Below are positions 52,761 through 64,000 of a stretch of 64,000 bases of DNA, one piece after another (the first letter of the stretch is position 1; each line of letters starts with the position of its first letter). This DNA is from Lampris incognitus. Its lineage: Eukaryota > Chordata > Actinopteri > Lampriformes > Lampridae. The stretch spans positions 25,520,873-25,584,872 of the forward strand of contig NC_079214.1 of NCBI RefSeq assembly GCF_029633865.1. Reading direction: 5' to 3'. Both the position numbers and the translations under genes were made by a program. The notes under the pieces are model-generated. The model was not told where the DNA came from and did no database searches. It was given only the letters and a program-made list of their open reading frames with translations.

Positions 52761-55170
52761 AACGTGATATATCCTACCGTTGTATTGCATGAAGACATTT
52801 TAAATGGGGGGAAACATTATTGCACTTTTGTCTTCAAGATAGTCCTTATGCAACACAAATTAAACACTGCCCAGTGCATCTGTTTCTAAACTACGTCTAC
52901 CAGGTAATACACAATTTATGCAGTGCTGCTGCTGCATGCATCTAAGTTTTCCAAGTGTCTTCCCACCATGGAAATAAAGTATCAGGAGACAACGTTCATA
53001 AAGTCTTAACTCTTAGCCCACAGAAGTCTGGAACATGTTGGACAATGACTGCGAGTCAGGATCACTGAAAGGGTGGGAGCGATTTCCTGGAGTCTATTCT
53101 TTACTTGTTGTGTGGAACGCTGCAGCACATGTGTGCTATGGATATTGGTCATAACTGAATCCAGGGAGTAAAATGGGCTCTTGGCCTATATATGCAAATC
53201 TACAATGTGAATTTGCTTTTGTATTCTGCAAGTAGCTTTGCAAGTGTTTGTCCCATTTATTAAATTCAAATTTTCAGCATCTTTTAAAATCCTTTAGATG
53301 AGAAAGGATCCATTAAGGATGAACCCGTGACTTGAGCCACCTTAAGTCCCTTAAACTTCTTCTTCTTTCGGCTTGTTCCCTGTTTCCCAGGGGTCGCCAC
53401 AGCGGAATCGACAGTTTCCATCGGTACCCTGTGAGGGCACAACACCGATGGCGGTCTTGTCAAGTCCCTTAAACTATATATTCATAATTCCATGTTTACA
53501 TTTGTGGGTAACTATGACACATTGCATGCTGGAAAAAGCAGAAACATGATGAACTGAGCATGAGCCCTTGTGCTGTTGGTGACTTTAACATTCACCCTGC
53601 ACAATGCGGCTCTTGTGGATTTCTCTCATTCCTGAGAAAACGAGTTCAAGCTTATCAACATCTCAGTGTCTCTCAGAACAACAGCACATGCACACAAGTG
53701 TAAACACCAATAAACACAGTGAACTTGTCTGTCTCAATGTCAGACCATTTAACTTGTGCAGTCTTGCTTACTTACTCTACTCTAAACTAAGAAACACAAT
53801 ATGATGGATTTTAGAGTCATCTTTTATTTATCTTTGACAGGAGATATTAAGATGACATAAAGTATCAATGCTGAAATGTTTTCACAAATCTCTGTTTTGT
53901 GACTAAATTGGGAAACCAGGCTGTAATGACCATTTTACTATGTGTTAAATTAAAATTTTATGGCCTCACAAGCCTCAGAGAGACTCCTTGGTACTAAACA
54001 CACCCATGTTTTGTCTCTGTTAAATCACTGCATATTATATATTTGTGCACCAATCTACAAATTTACATCCACGAGTGTTTCCACTCTCTACTTGCATGAA
54101 CAGTTTGTTATCACCTCCAACATGCAGCACAGTGTTGACTCGGGACTCTTGCTAATTGTAACCATCAGGCAGGCGTCTACTAAAACTTTGCACACATGCC
54201 GGTCCATAACCATAATCACACACTAAGACAATGTGTTTGTCAGTGGCTCTCCTAAATCTCCTATGTTTACCAGTCACGGCTGTTCAGCACTGTTCGGCCT
54301 GCAGTATAGACTTAACTTCAGCTCACAGGCTTAGACTATCAGCACGTTCAAATGATTGAGAGATAGAAAGGGAGAGAGAGGGAGAGGAAGTGTGATCCCA
54401 TTACAATCCTGTCCATCCTGGGAATTTCCTATGGCCAAATTTAGAGCCCAGCAGGGCAAACACCAGAATGCTTTAACCTCACCAACTCAATTTACCATGA
54501 ACTTTTTTTTCAACATTTCCAAGAGTTCTCTTGTGAGAGAGAAATTACAGAAATTACATCAGTTTTGTACATGAAGCAAAACAAGTTTAATGTGAAAGAA
54601 CTTTGTGAATTATAGTTGACCAAAACACTCTGCAGCTGGATGTTCTTGGCGATACCGACATGGAAAACAAACAAGTGACTCTTTCCTCAACAGGAATTTG
54701 TAAAGTATGTTGCACCTAAAGGTTTAACTCATAGCTTAAAAACAGTAATGTGTGCTATGCTTTGCATTCCTTTACGCAATCGTTTTCGAGAGAAGATGTC
54801 TCTCTGAGAACGCCCTGTCAGGCAGTTCACAAAGCGTTGCAAGCCAGTCAATCTTGGCATTTATATGTGTGAGATAAGCAGTTATGTAACCGTGAGTGCT
54901 GGTATCATGAGCTTCAAAACCTGTTCCAGGACCTGCACTGAGGTTTGGCTTCATAGATGTTCAGCTTCAACCGCTTTGCCATCGTCTGGCTCCCAGCAGT
55001 TATTCTCCACAGCAATGCCAGGTAGTTTGCTTGGTCAGGGACACTGCCAACTACAACATGTTACAACAAAGACACCCAAAGCTTTGCGTTTTGCTTGTTT
55101 TTGTTTGTTTTTGAGCTTGAAATCTAACTAGCAACTAATTCATTAAAAAAAACTTAAAGCTACAGAAAAT
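52761..55170. other. gene-free intergenic sequence
   Basis: No exon recognised on either strand. AT-rich sequence with one small target-duplicated insertion (53358-53461, listed separately) and scattered short ORFs without family resemblance. Confidence 0.45.
53358..53461. mobile_element. 104-base retroposon fragment with 14-bp target duplication
   Basis: The sequence TTTCGGCTTGTTCCC..AGGGGTCGCCACAGCGGA resembles a dispersed fish repeat. It is flanked by exact copies of AAGTCCCTTAAACT at 53344-53357 and 53462-53475. I cannot name the parent family. Confidence 0.65.
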
Positions 55171-55186
55171 CACCCACCCCATTCTT

Positions 55187-55562
55187 CTTTTTTTTCCCTA
55201 AATTTATCATTTTCTCCCAATTTAGTGTCCAGTCGCTCCCTATTTTAATTCAAACACCCACCCTCGTACTGCATGCGCTCGCCAACTGCGTCTTTCCGGC
55301 CGGAAGTCTCGAAGGCGACTCCGCGCCACTTTCGTGACAAGGCGACTCCAGGCCGAAGCACTGCTTTTCGTCACACACACAGAGACGCGTTCTTGTGACG
55401 AACACAACCCGACTCCGCTCCCCTCCCGAAGACAATCATTGTTGCTTTATCAAGTCCGGCCACAGTCGGGTCTGACGAGACCGAGACGCGAACCTCGGGT
55501 CCCCAGTGGGCAACTGCGTCGACACAAAGCCGATGCTTGGACCGCTACACCACCGCGGACAA
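55187..55562 (-). mobile_element. tRNA-derived SINE (GTCCGCGGTGG head)
   Basis: On the minus strand the head is GTCCGCGGTGGTGTAGCGGT (A box), with B box GGTTCGCGTC and a body with GGCGACTCC-type palindromic phrases. The end is AAATTGGGAGAAAATG with an A-rich tail. Target duplications of 16 bases with one mismatch lie at 55171-55186 and 55563-55578 (CACCCA(C/T)CCCATTCTT). A second copy is at 59874-60264. Confidence 0.85.
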
Positions 55563-55693
55563 CACCCATCCCATTCTTAACAAGACTTTTAAATATGCAT
55601 TTTTAGATAGGATGTTTTTGATGAATCCATTATTGATTATTTGTGTCGAAATGGGTATGGGGCTATTTTTATTTTTCAAACTGTATCATTTTA

Positions 55694-56123
55694 GGGCGTC
55701 CGGGTGGCGTAGCGGTCTATTCCGTTGTCTACCAACACGAGGCTCACCGGTTCAAATCCACGTGTTACCTCCGGCTTGGTCGGGCGTCCCTACAGACACA
55801 ATTGGCCGTGTCTGCGGGTGGAAAGCCGGATGTGGGTATGTGCACTGGTCGCTGCACCAGCGCCTCCTCTGGTCGGTCGGGGCGCCTGTTCGGGGGGAGG
55901 GGGAACTGAGGGGAATAGCGTGATCCTCCCACGCGCTATGTCCCCTTGGTGAAACTCCTCACTGTCAGGTGAAAAGAAGCGGCTGGCAACTCCACATATA
56001 TCGGAGGAGACGTGGTAGTCTGCAGCCCTCTCCGGAACGGTGGGGGGTTGGAGCAGCGACTGGGACGGCCGGAAGAGTGGGGTAACTAGCCGGATACAGT
56101 TGGGGAGAAAAAAAGGGGGGGGG
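55694..56123 (+). mobile_element. tRNA-derived SINE (GGGCGTCCGGGTGGCGTAG head)
   Basis: The head has A box GGTGGCGTAGCGG and B box CCGGTTCAAATCC. A long conserved body (CGTGTCTGCGGGTGG, AGAAGCGGCTGGCAACTCC) follows, ending CAGTTGGGGAGAAAAAAAGG. Approximate target duplications of CTGT-ATTTTA type flank it (55681-55693 and 56124-56136). Full length. A rearranged relative lies at 62250-62512. Confidence 0.85.
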
Positions 56124-59100
56124 CTGTTATTTTATGTCCTTCTATCCTTGGACACTTCATTGTAAACACTCATCTATTTCAGTTTTCTGAAACTGCCGTG
56201 GGAGTATGAAATGAAATAGAATAAAAACAAAATGTAATTCCAGTCTTGCGCCTCTCTTTTACTTGATGGGGCTTGAAAGACTAAATGCAAACACATGTAG
56301 CATAGAAGGGATAAGTTGTGTGGCGAGATTTTGGACACCCATACTGCTGCTGGACTGGTCGCTGAACGCCGCAGTTATGCAAACCAAACTAACCGATGCT
56401 CTGAGGGTTACAATGAGGGACATGGAACTAGATCCTTCTGGATCTTGTTTGTTTTTGTTTTTGTTTTGCATGTGAGTGTGTGTGTGTTAATGTGTTTGTC
56501 TGTCTGTCTGTCTGTCTGCCTGCGTGTACGTCTGCGCCGTCCCCATCTCTCCGGCTCTCTATGGGCGATTCCTCCCTACACACCTCTGCAGAATACATCC
56601 AGAGTGCAGGGGAAATAGCAGCCAGTCTGCTGTGGTCGACTCAGAAAGCAACTATAAACAAAACAACACTATAAATCCTTCAGACCTCTAACTCCATACT
56701 GTTAAGGCTTAGAGCGTCATATCATCACCTCACCTTGGTCAGACAGTGGGTGCACACGCCTGCACATGACATAAACACCCTCTAACCACCCTGGCAACAC
56801 ACGCAACTCTGGATCTGAAAGTATCTGTCTGTAAATATAAACTTTTTGTCCTCTTCTCGCAGCGTTGCCATGCTCATCTCTCCTCATTCGTGTCCCTCTG
56901 TTACCTAACTTGAGAAAATAATGGTGACATGGCACACTCATTTAATCAAATCATTGTGCACCTCCACTGCAATTACGCCGTTCTTCAAAGCCGCCCTTTC
57001 AGCCTCAGATTTATTTCTATATTTACTGCTGCGTAAGCGGTGCCCACGAAAAACAGGCTCGGGTTCTATAAGGCCCTTTGTGTCTGCTGTGCTTATTGTG
57101 AGAATTTGTTTTCAAAAGGGCAAGCCACTGCAGACATAAAGGCCGAGAAGTGAGTGGGTTTAAATCCGCACCAAGAGTTGGCAGAAAAGTTGTCTTCTAC
57201 CTTCTGTGGTTCACCAGGACCGTCTGTGTTTTCGCTAGAATGCAGAATTGGCCACAGGGGAAAGACACAACTAGATGTTGTTTAATCCATAGATTGCATT
57301 GTACAGTTTACTTTCACACACCTCACTTTTCCTCTGTAGTGGGGAGAGGCCACATTAAAAAAAACAAAAACAAAAAACAATAGGAAGTCACTAGAAACAT
57401 TATGGATACTCCCTGGATTATCATGTTTAAAAAACCTATTCAGTACCATGTGTTACAGACACCCAGCTACTACCAATGTTCCCTCTGCCCACCTACCCCA
57501 AGTTACGCATGTAGTTATATAAGAGCTCATCGGAAAGGGAAAGTAAGCTCATTCAAACCTCACTTTCCTCAAAACACCCCTGAGAGATTTGTTTTCCATA
57601 GCCACTCATCCAGTACTTCACGTGGATTACAAGAGAGCATGGAATAGTACTATGCCAACCAAATGGTAAAAATCTGAGAGAGAAATAACAACATGAAGAG
57701 AGCCATATCCTGTTATGGTGGGCCATGGGAGAGGCTTGGTTCTGCTGGTCTGGACCAGCGGGTCACAGCCTCCTTTTCCTCACCCGTCTGAATCACTGTT
57801 TACATAGACAGGAAGGCTGGCCGCTACAACACCATCTGCTGCTGCTAAACGTCTCAGAGTTGCCTGTGGCTTTAGCAAGGAGGGGTTTGTTTTTCCCCCT
57901 ACAGCTAAGTTTCTAAAAGCAGAGACAAGTCAAAACCAAAGCCAGGGATTGAGAGGAGCAGAGCCCAGCCTCAGAAACCACCGCTCGTCTGGCCCCTCAG
58001 CCCTTACGCACTCAACACACCCCCGCCTTCTGGGGGCAAGGGGCCCTATTCAATTAAATATCCTAACCCAGTTTTCTGGAGAATGAGACAAAACACATCA
58101 GTGTTGCAACAGTACACCAAATTGTGTCAATCCATTGTGCTTGCAAATTGACTTAAAAAAAAAACTCACAACAAAAAACAATATCAGAATACGCAGACTG
58201 CATATTCAGAAAGTGATCTTGCCATCTTTTCAACATTACCGGTATCAAGATTGACTTGTTCCTTGAGTCTAGACCCTTCCTTAGCCACATTGTGGTGCCA
58301 GTGTTGTTTCCGCTCCAAATAGGAGTGGGCGGGAGGGTGGAGTATGCCATGTTGGTTTTGAATGAGTTTCCTGCTGTAGTAATAAGAGTAAAATTAGAGT
58401 TTTATGTGAGCTTTAGGTTAGATAGAAACATGGCTGTCTTGAAATGGTAAGGAATTTAACCTACTTCCCTGTAAAGAAACACCCTTCTGTTGGGATAGTA
58501 GCATTTCTAAATTCTCTAAAAACAAAATGGTTGTAGTCCACTGATTATGAAGCAAGTGACAACTTGAGGTTTATTTGTGAAGAGCAATTACTGGAGATGG
58601 AAAGGACTGAAGTCACAAATCAGGAACCATTTTATTTAGCCAAGTTAGTTTGCACATACAAAGAATTTGACCCGATGGGATGCTCACATAAAACATACAA
58701 GGCATTAAACAACAGCATATAAGAAGACATATAACATTACATAGAACAATATCTTGGAATTTCTAAGTTTAGTAAGTTAGAAGTAAAGAATTTTGGGTAC
58801 TAGCCAATGCAGCTACTTTACATTCAATGAAGTCAAGACCAAGTCTCTTCTTTGGGAGGTCTCTGCTGGCATCTAGTGGATTGTACAGGGTCACATACTC
58901 TACATCATCACCCCGCAAGTGGAACTTCACACCATATTATACGGATCAGTGGATTACACATACAACCATGCAGACAGACACATCTTCCACACACACTTAG
59001 TACACATTTGTAAAGACACAGATAAGGACCTCTATCTTGTTGATTATCAATGAAATTGGACATCTCAAGCACATTCTTCTTTTGTACAGAAATGTATCAG

Positions 59101-59699
59101 ACAGGAGCATACAGCTTCACAGCTCTAGGTGAGACAGGCACTAGTATTCTCAAGTTTAGAATACATTACTCTAAGAAAAGTAGAATAAATAGTTCAGGAA
59201 CTCAGTTTACAAAAACCCATATGTGTTGACTTTACCACTAATTGTACCAACCCACTTCAGTCCAGACATTATGGACTCAAGTGTATCGTAGTGGATGGTA
59301 GGCAATGTTGCAATTTAACCTCCATAATGTCTGTACAGCAGGAAAAAAGTCAACAAAATGTATGTAGACTGCTCATTAAATTTAAATCTACACTAACAGA
59401 GCATAAAGCCCAAGTTGAGAAATTACACCTGGAATTAAGGTGCATAATGATGCACAAAAAAAAGGTAAAAATTCAAAGCATAGGCAATATATGAATTCCA
59501 CTCCAGGTCAACTTGAAAGCTACAAAAAGCTCTTTAGTAAAAATCTATTTTTTACCATTCTCAACATGGCGCTATTGTATATGTGTCATCATACATTGGA
59601 CAGCGTGATAAACAGCATTACTTAATGTTTTAGTCCATTTCTTTGGTATGTGGTGCGCTTGGCAATGCCAAGGTTATTGGAGCAGTTGCAAGTGGTGAG
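56124..59699. other. gene-free sequence, partly bloc1s6 3' flank
   Basis: No exon recognised. A (TGTC)n run lies at 56494-56519. A stretch at 58620-58740 reads on the minus strand as a retroposon-like 3' end (TGTATGTGCAAACTAACTTG then AATAAA). The 3' UTR of bloc1s6 should occupy part of the right end, but its limit is not visible. Confidence 0.4.
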
Positions 59700-60656
59700 C
59701 CTATGTTCTTTTGGCGGGTTTAGCAATGAGCTGCCTTTCTCTCTCAAGCTCCTTTTCACGTTGCTGCTCTTTTTCCAGTGCTTCCTTCTGTTTCTGCTGC
59801 TGCAGCTTCAGAGCTCTTTTCTGTAAGAGGAAAGACCCATCAACATCCAATTAATGAAGCCAGCAATTTATTTATTTATTTAAAATTTATTTCTGATTTT
59901 TCCCTTTTTCTCCCAATTTAGTGGCCAATCGATCCCTATTTTAATTCAAACACCCACCCTCGTACTGCATGCGTTCGCCAACTGCATCTCTCCAGCCGGC
60001 AGTATCGAAGGAGACACCTCCCCACTTTCGTGACAAGGCGACTCCAGGCCGAACCACTGCTTTTTCCAAAACACACAGAGACGCATTCATGTGACGAACA
60101 CAAGCCGACTCCGCCCCCCTCCCGAAGACAGCGCTGCCAATTATCGCTGCTTCATCGAGTCCGGCCATAGTCGGATCTGACAAGACCGGGGCGCGAACCC
60201 AGGTCCCCAGTGGGCAACTGCATCGACACAAAGCCGATGCTTAGGCCGCTACACCACCGCGGACCAGCAATTTATTTTTATCCATCATCAACATATGTAC
60301 TTTATATTTTCACCAAATAATATTGCAAACCACGAATTTAGCCAGTTTGTAGAGTATTAACAAAAAGTATTGTAAAGCAAAGCTGACCTTTAGTTTTGTT
60401 GTTTTCTCATGGAGCATTATCATCTCTTTCCGTATGTTCACCAGTTTATTGTGGTAAACTTTTGCCTCTGTAAACTGATATCAACATATTGGATGATAAA
60501 TGATAAGTCATGCCTTCCGGCTACAACGGAGAGAATAAAGGAAGGATCATAACAGGTAGCTAACATACCAGTGAGTTGAGGTTCAGCAGGGCATTACACT
60601 CTCTGAACTTGGTTACTTCCTGGTCTAGGGTTTCTAGTAGTATCACCTGGTTTTTC
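59700..60656 (-). CDS. bloc1s6: bloc1s6 (pallidin), last three coding exons
   Basis: Pallidin is a coiled-coil subunit of BLOC-1, which sorts cargo to lysosome-related organelles such as melanosomes. Three minus-strand exons are visible: 60656-60569 (KNQVILLETLDQEVTKF..), 60474-60388 (FTEAKVYHNKLVNIRK..) and 59820-59700 (KRALKLQQQKQKEALEKE.. to AKPAKRT and a TAG stop). They join in frame and match the C-terminal half of vertebrate pallidin, including the charged coiled coil and the terminal RPAKR-like tail. The exons for the first half were not found to the right of 60656 within the window, so they probably lie beyond 64000. A tRNA-type SINE sits in the intron between the last two exons, and a decayed Tc1 element lies in the upstream intron. 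Confidence 0.93.
59874..60264 (-). mobile_element. tRNA-derived SINE in bloc1s6 intron (second GTCCGCGGTGG copy)
   Basis: Same family as 55187-55562, here in the gene's own direction. A box GGTGGTGTAGCGG and B box GGTTCGCGCCC are visible on the minus strand. Target duplication CAGCAATTTATTT occurs at 59861-59873 and 60265-60277. Confidence 0.85.
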
Positions 60657-61098
60657 CTAGTCAAGACAAAAATGACAGAACAGCACAAAGAAATAGATTT
60701 AAGCTTGGATAGTGTCTCACACAAACAAACTGAAATTGGAGGGAACAAGTGCAGCCATCATAATGACTCATAACAAGATTGTTAGATCAGAATGTTAATC
60801 AATGTTTAAACGTTGTGTCCAGATGAACTGATTCAACTTTCTTTGTAAGATTAGAATGCTTTTTAATTCAACTTAATACAAGATATATATGGATATGCAT
60901 ATCTTTTAAAAAGTTGGACATTTAGGGGGTTTAAAAGGACCTTTTAGGCCATGTCTTAGTGACTTCTTTTGAGTATTCAGCACATATGCGCCCCTTTCCT
61001 TTACTACTACTGACCCTTTAAAACAGTCATAAATTATAATGCAGGCAACAAACTGTCTAAGTAGTTTGAAAGGATAATCAAATCAGCAGCAAAAAATA

Positions 61099-62212
61099 TA
61101 CACTGATCAGCCAAAACATTAAAACCACTTGTGTAGGTCCCCCTCGTGCCGCCAAAACAGCTCTGACCCATCAAGGCATTGACTCCACAAGACCTCTGAA
61201 GGTGTCCTCTGGTATCTGCATCAAGAAGTTAGCAGCAGATCTTTTAAGTCCTGTAAGTTGCGAGGTGGGGCCTCCATGGATCGGACTAGTTTTTCAAACA
61301 TATCCCACAGATGCTCCATCGGATTGAGATCTGAAGAATTTGGAGGCCAAGGCAACACCTTGAACTCTGTCATGTTCCTGAAACCATTCCTGAACAATTT
61401 TTGCAGTGTGGCAGGGTGCATTATCCTGCTGAAAGAGGTCACTGCCATCAGGGAATATTGCCATGAGGGGTGTCTGCAGCAATGTTTAGGTAGGTGGTAC
61501 GTGTCAAAGTAACATCCACATAAATGCCAGCACCCAAGGTTTCCCAGCAGAACATTGGCCAGAGCATCACACTGCGTCCGCCGGTTTGCCTATAGCACAT
61601 CCTGGTGTCATCTCTTCCCCAGGTAAATGACACACACACACACCCAAGCTGTCTACATGATGTAAAAAAAAAAAAAAGTGATTCATCAGACCAGGCCACC
61701 CTCTTCCATTGCTCCATGGTCCAGTTCTGATGCTCACGTGCCCATTATAGATGCTTTCAGCAGTGGACAGGTGTCAGCATGGGCACTCTGACCAGTCTGC
61801 GGCTACACAACTCCATACGCAGCACTAGCTATGATGCACTGTGTGTTCTGACACCTGTCTATCATAGCCAGCATTAACTTTTACAGCAATTTGAGCTACA
61901 GTAGCTTTTCTGTGGGACCGGACCAGATAGGGTAACCTTCGCTCCCCACAATGAGCTTTTGGCACCCATGACCATCGTTGCTTCACTGGTTGCCCTTCCT
62001 TGGACCACTTTTTGTAGGTACTGACCACTGCATAGCGGCAACACCCCACAAGACCTGCCATTTTGGAGATGCTCTGACCCAGTCATCTAGCTATCACAAT
62101 TTTGCCCTTGTCAAAGCCACTCAGATCCTTAACATTTGCCCATTTTTCTTGCTTCCAACACATCAACTTCAAGAACGGACTGTTCACTTGCTGCCTAATA
62201 TAGCCCACTCCT
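61099..62212 (-). mobile_element. decayed DD36E-type Tc1 transposon, one end missing
   Basis: The left inverted end (CACTGATCAGCCAAAACATT) is present after TA near 61099; the matching right end is absent. Minus-strand transposase pieces are readable: a helix-turn-helix region (about 62060-61830), VAWSDESLF (about 61700), [18 protein letters not shown] (about 61440) and SSDLNPMEHLWD (about 61310). The pieces fall in different frames: a net two-base loss after EWFQEHDR shifts the frame before EFKVLPWPP. A CA run and an A-run (about 61632-61677) have grown inside it. Dead copy, in the upstream intron of bloc1s6. Confidence 0.8.
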
Positions 62213-62249
62213 TGCGTCTCCTCATGGCCTTTGACATTTCCAGAGGCCA

Positions 62250-62512
62250 TTTTCTTTTCTTTTTTTGGCTTTCCCCCCCATTTTCTCACCAATTGTATGC
62301 GGCCCCACTCTTCCGAGCCATCCTGGTCACTCCTCCACCCCTTCTGCTGATCCGGGGGGGGGGGCTGCAGACTACCACATGCCTCCTCCGATACATGTGG
62401 AGTTGCCAGCTGCTTCTTTTCACCTAAAAGTGAGGAATTTCGCCAGGGAGATGTAGCACGTGGGAGGATCATGCTATTTCCCCCTGTACCACTGCACCAC
62501 CGTGCTGATCCC
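62250..62512 (-). mobile_element. rearranged SINE, relative of 55694-56123
   Basis: On the minus strand the body matches the SINE at 55694 (ATGATCCTCCCACGTGC, AAGAAGCAGCTGGCAACTCC, GGAAGAGTGGGG, AATTGGTGAGAAAA). The head reads AGCACGGTGGTGCAGTGG, and the part carrying the B box is deleted. Confidence 0.7.
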
Positions 62513-64000
62513 CAATACCATTTGACTGAAAGTTACCAAACCTGCACCTTATGACATCTCTATCCATGCCCAAATCACTATCCCATAAGTCTGTGGTGTC
62601 AGCCATATTGGATGTTCGCCATATTGGATAGAATGGGAAACCCATTTTCTTCTATCCTCTCCTATAACATTTGCCATATTTGAACAAAACTTGCTTTGTT
62701 ATGTTCACTAGACACTGTTTATTCATAGTTATCAAAACAGTTCTGAAATTCCAAACTGCCACATGCAGAAACATATGAGCATTAACCGCCACCTCAATAG
62801 GAAGTAGGAAAAATTCCTAACAGTTGGTCAAATTGTCACCAAACATTGTGTGCAAGATCAATTAGGCCCTGAGGCCAAGCACACTTAATGAAGTAGTTGC
62901 GCTTCATAGGGGCGGTATAATAGAAAAAACATCCAGATGAGCCCTTCTTCTATACTCTGTCTTACTTGAACTAAACTTTGTTTCTGACTCTTTTGCCAAT
63001 ATAGTTCACTGATAATCAGAAACATTGAGTAGGCTGCACAAAAAGGTCACTAGAGGTCAAGGCCATCTATGATCTATTCCACTTGGCATCCGCTTTTTGC
63101 CACTTGCAGCTATATTTATTGTTATTATTATTTTTATTATTAAAGCTGCTTGTGGGAGTATTTTATGGCAGAATATTACCTTTTATTTGTTATTAGTTTT
63201 GAAAATATGCCCCCCAAGCCCCAGTGAAAGAAAAAACAAACTTTGTTGCATGGATTTGCGATTGCTCAGCACATCCTGTGCTTTTCTGTGAAATGTTTAC
63301 TGGCACACAGGAAGTGGCATATTTTGCACATTAATAGACTAGCATTTATCTAATTTACATTTACATAACTCAAATTGAAATCAATTACTTATATTTTGTT
63401 GATTATACACAATTACATAAACTTAAAGAGGTCAGTGTTAGAAGCAATGCGGGAAGATCCAAAATTATTTTCTTATGTCATTCAAGCGACCTGGAACGCA
63501 ATTTTGGGCATTACAGTCAACCGAAACTGTGTGATGCTTCATCTACTGCCACTTGGCATAAATTTCCTTATGTGGCTTTAACCTTTTTTTTTTATTATTA
63601 TTATTGAAAATTAGTCATTTACAAACATCAAGGCATAGAAACTACAATGATAATAAACACCTCTTAACATACAAGGCACATTAGATAAGAAAGAAAACTT
63701 AATTATATAAAATTAGAATAGAAAAATAGAAAAAAATTGAACTTAAAAAACAACAACAACAATAATAATAATAAAAAGTCTACCCTCTTCTGTAGTTAGA
63801 CAAAAGATCATCAAAAATTTTCAGTTCTTCCGATGAGAGACCCTGCATGTTTTCCTTTCATTAGTCTCAGAGCACTGAGATGGTTATCCACGAGGTCCAT
63901 TCTATTAACAGAAAAAAAGGGTTTTATTTCCCTCCATTTCCTCCATGACAAGGGTACCAGCAAGAGTTAAAGGAAAGGTTTACAAGATGGTAGTGAGACC
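62513..64000. other. right end, repeat-like sequence, no gene recognised
   Basis: Sequence at 62520-63130 (GCCATATTGGAT repeated, CATATTTGAACAAAACTTG) has the look of a dispersed fish repeat of unknown family. From 63570 on it is A/T-rich with an (AAT)n run (about 63760). The missing 5' exons of bloc1s6 were looked for here and not found. Confidence 0.35.

Noticed and set aside
62083-62472. 129-codon minus-strand frame as a possible gene
   Set aside because: It runs from SINE sequence into decayed transposon sequence and has no family resemblance.

Overview
The window is vertebrate genomic DNA from a teleost fish. It has split genes with GT..AG introns, long CA/GT microsatellites, several tRNA-derived SINE families, Tc1-like transposons, a hAT MITE, an L2/CR1-type LINE, Penelope-like repeats and a broken BEL/Pao element, a mix typical of ray-finned fishes. 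I cannot name the species.

Five host genes are recognisable. From left to right: abhd2 (minus strand; coding exons 1-9520, last coding part off the left edge, probable non-coding first exon near 11.8 kb); mfge8 (plus, ten coding exons, 13644-25549); hapln3 (plus, five coding exons, 30870-33770); nmrk2 (plus, seven coding exons, 38670-40771); and the last three coding exons of bloc1s6 (minus, 59700-60656, 5' end not found in the window). The order abhd2-mfge8-hapln3 matches the conserved vertebrate block on human 15q26. nmrk2 and bloc1s6 lie elsewhere in human. All exon joins were checked by reading frame against remembered family sequences.

Among the genes, abhd2 is a membrane-anchored serine hydrolase. 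mfge8 is a secreted RGD-bearing integrin and phospholipid bridge with three EGF and two discoidin domains. hapln3 is a hyaluronan link protein, nmrk2 a nicotinamide riboside kinase, and bloc1s6 (pallidin) a subunit of the BLOC-1 complex. They form no operon-like unit; each appears to have its own promoter.

The rest is largely mobile DNA. An asymmetric fold-back Tc1 element (121-1317) and a hAT MITE with 8-bp target duplications (7730-8138) lie in abhd2 introns. Two SINEs that share a head but not a tail lie in mfge8 introns. A palindromic Penelope-type unit with 12-bp target duplications lies just 3' of mfge8 (26111-26981). A near-perfect DD36E Tc1-like transposon with an intact 345-codon transposase follows hapln3 (34581-35797). 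From 42.4 to 52.8 kb there is a nested repeat pile: two direct copies of an L2-type LINE, one interrupted by an inverted Penelope-like element carrying GIY-YIG coding remnants, a small retroposon, a BEL/Pao fossil and a GC-rich internally repeated retroposon. From 52.8 to 59.7 kb I see no gene, only SINEs and short repeats. The right end holds bloc1s6, a decayed second DD36E element and more SINE sequence.
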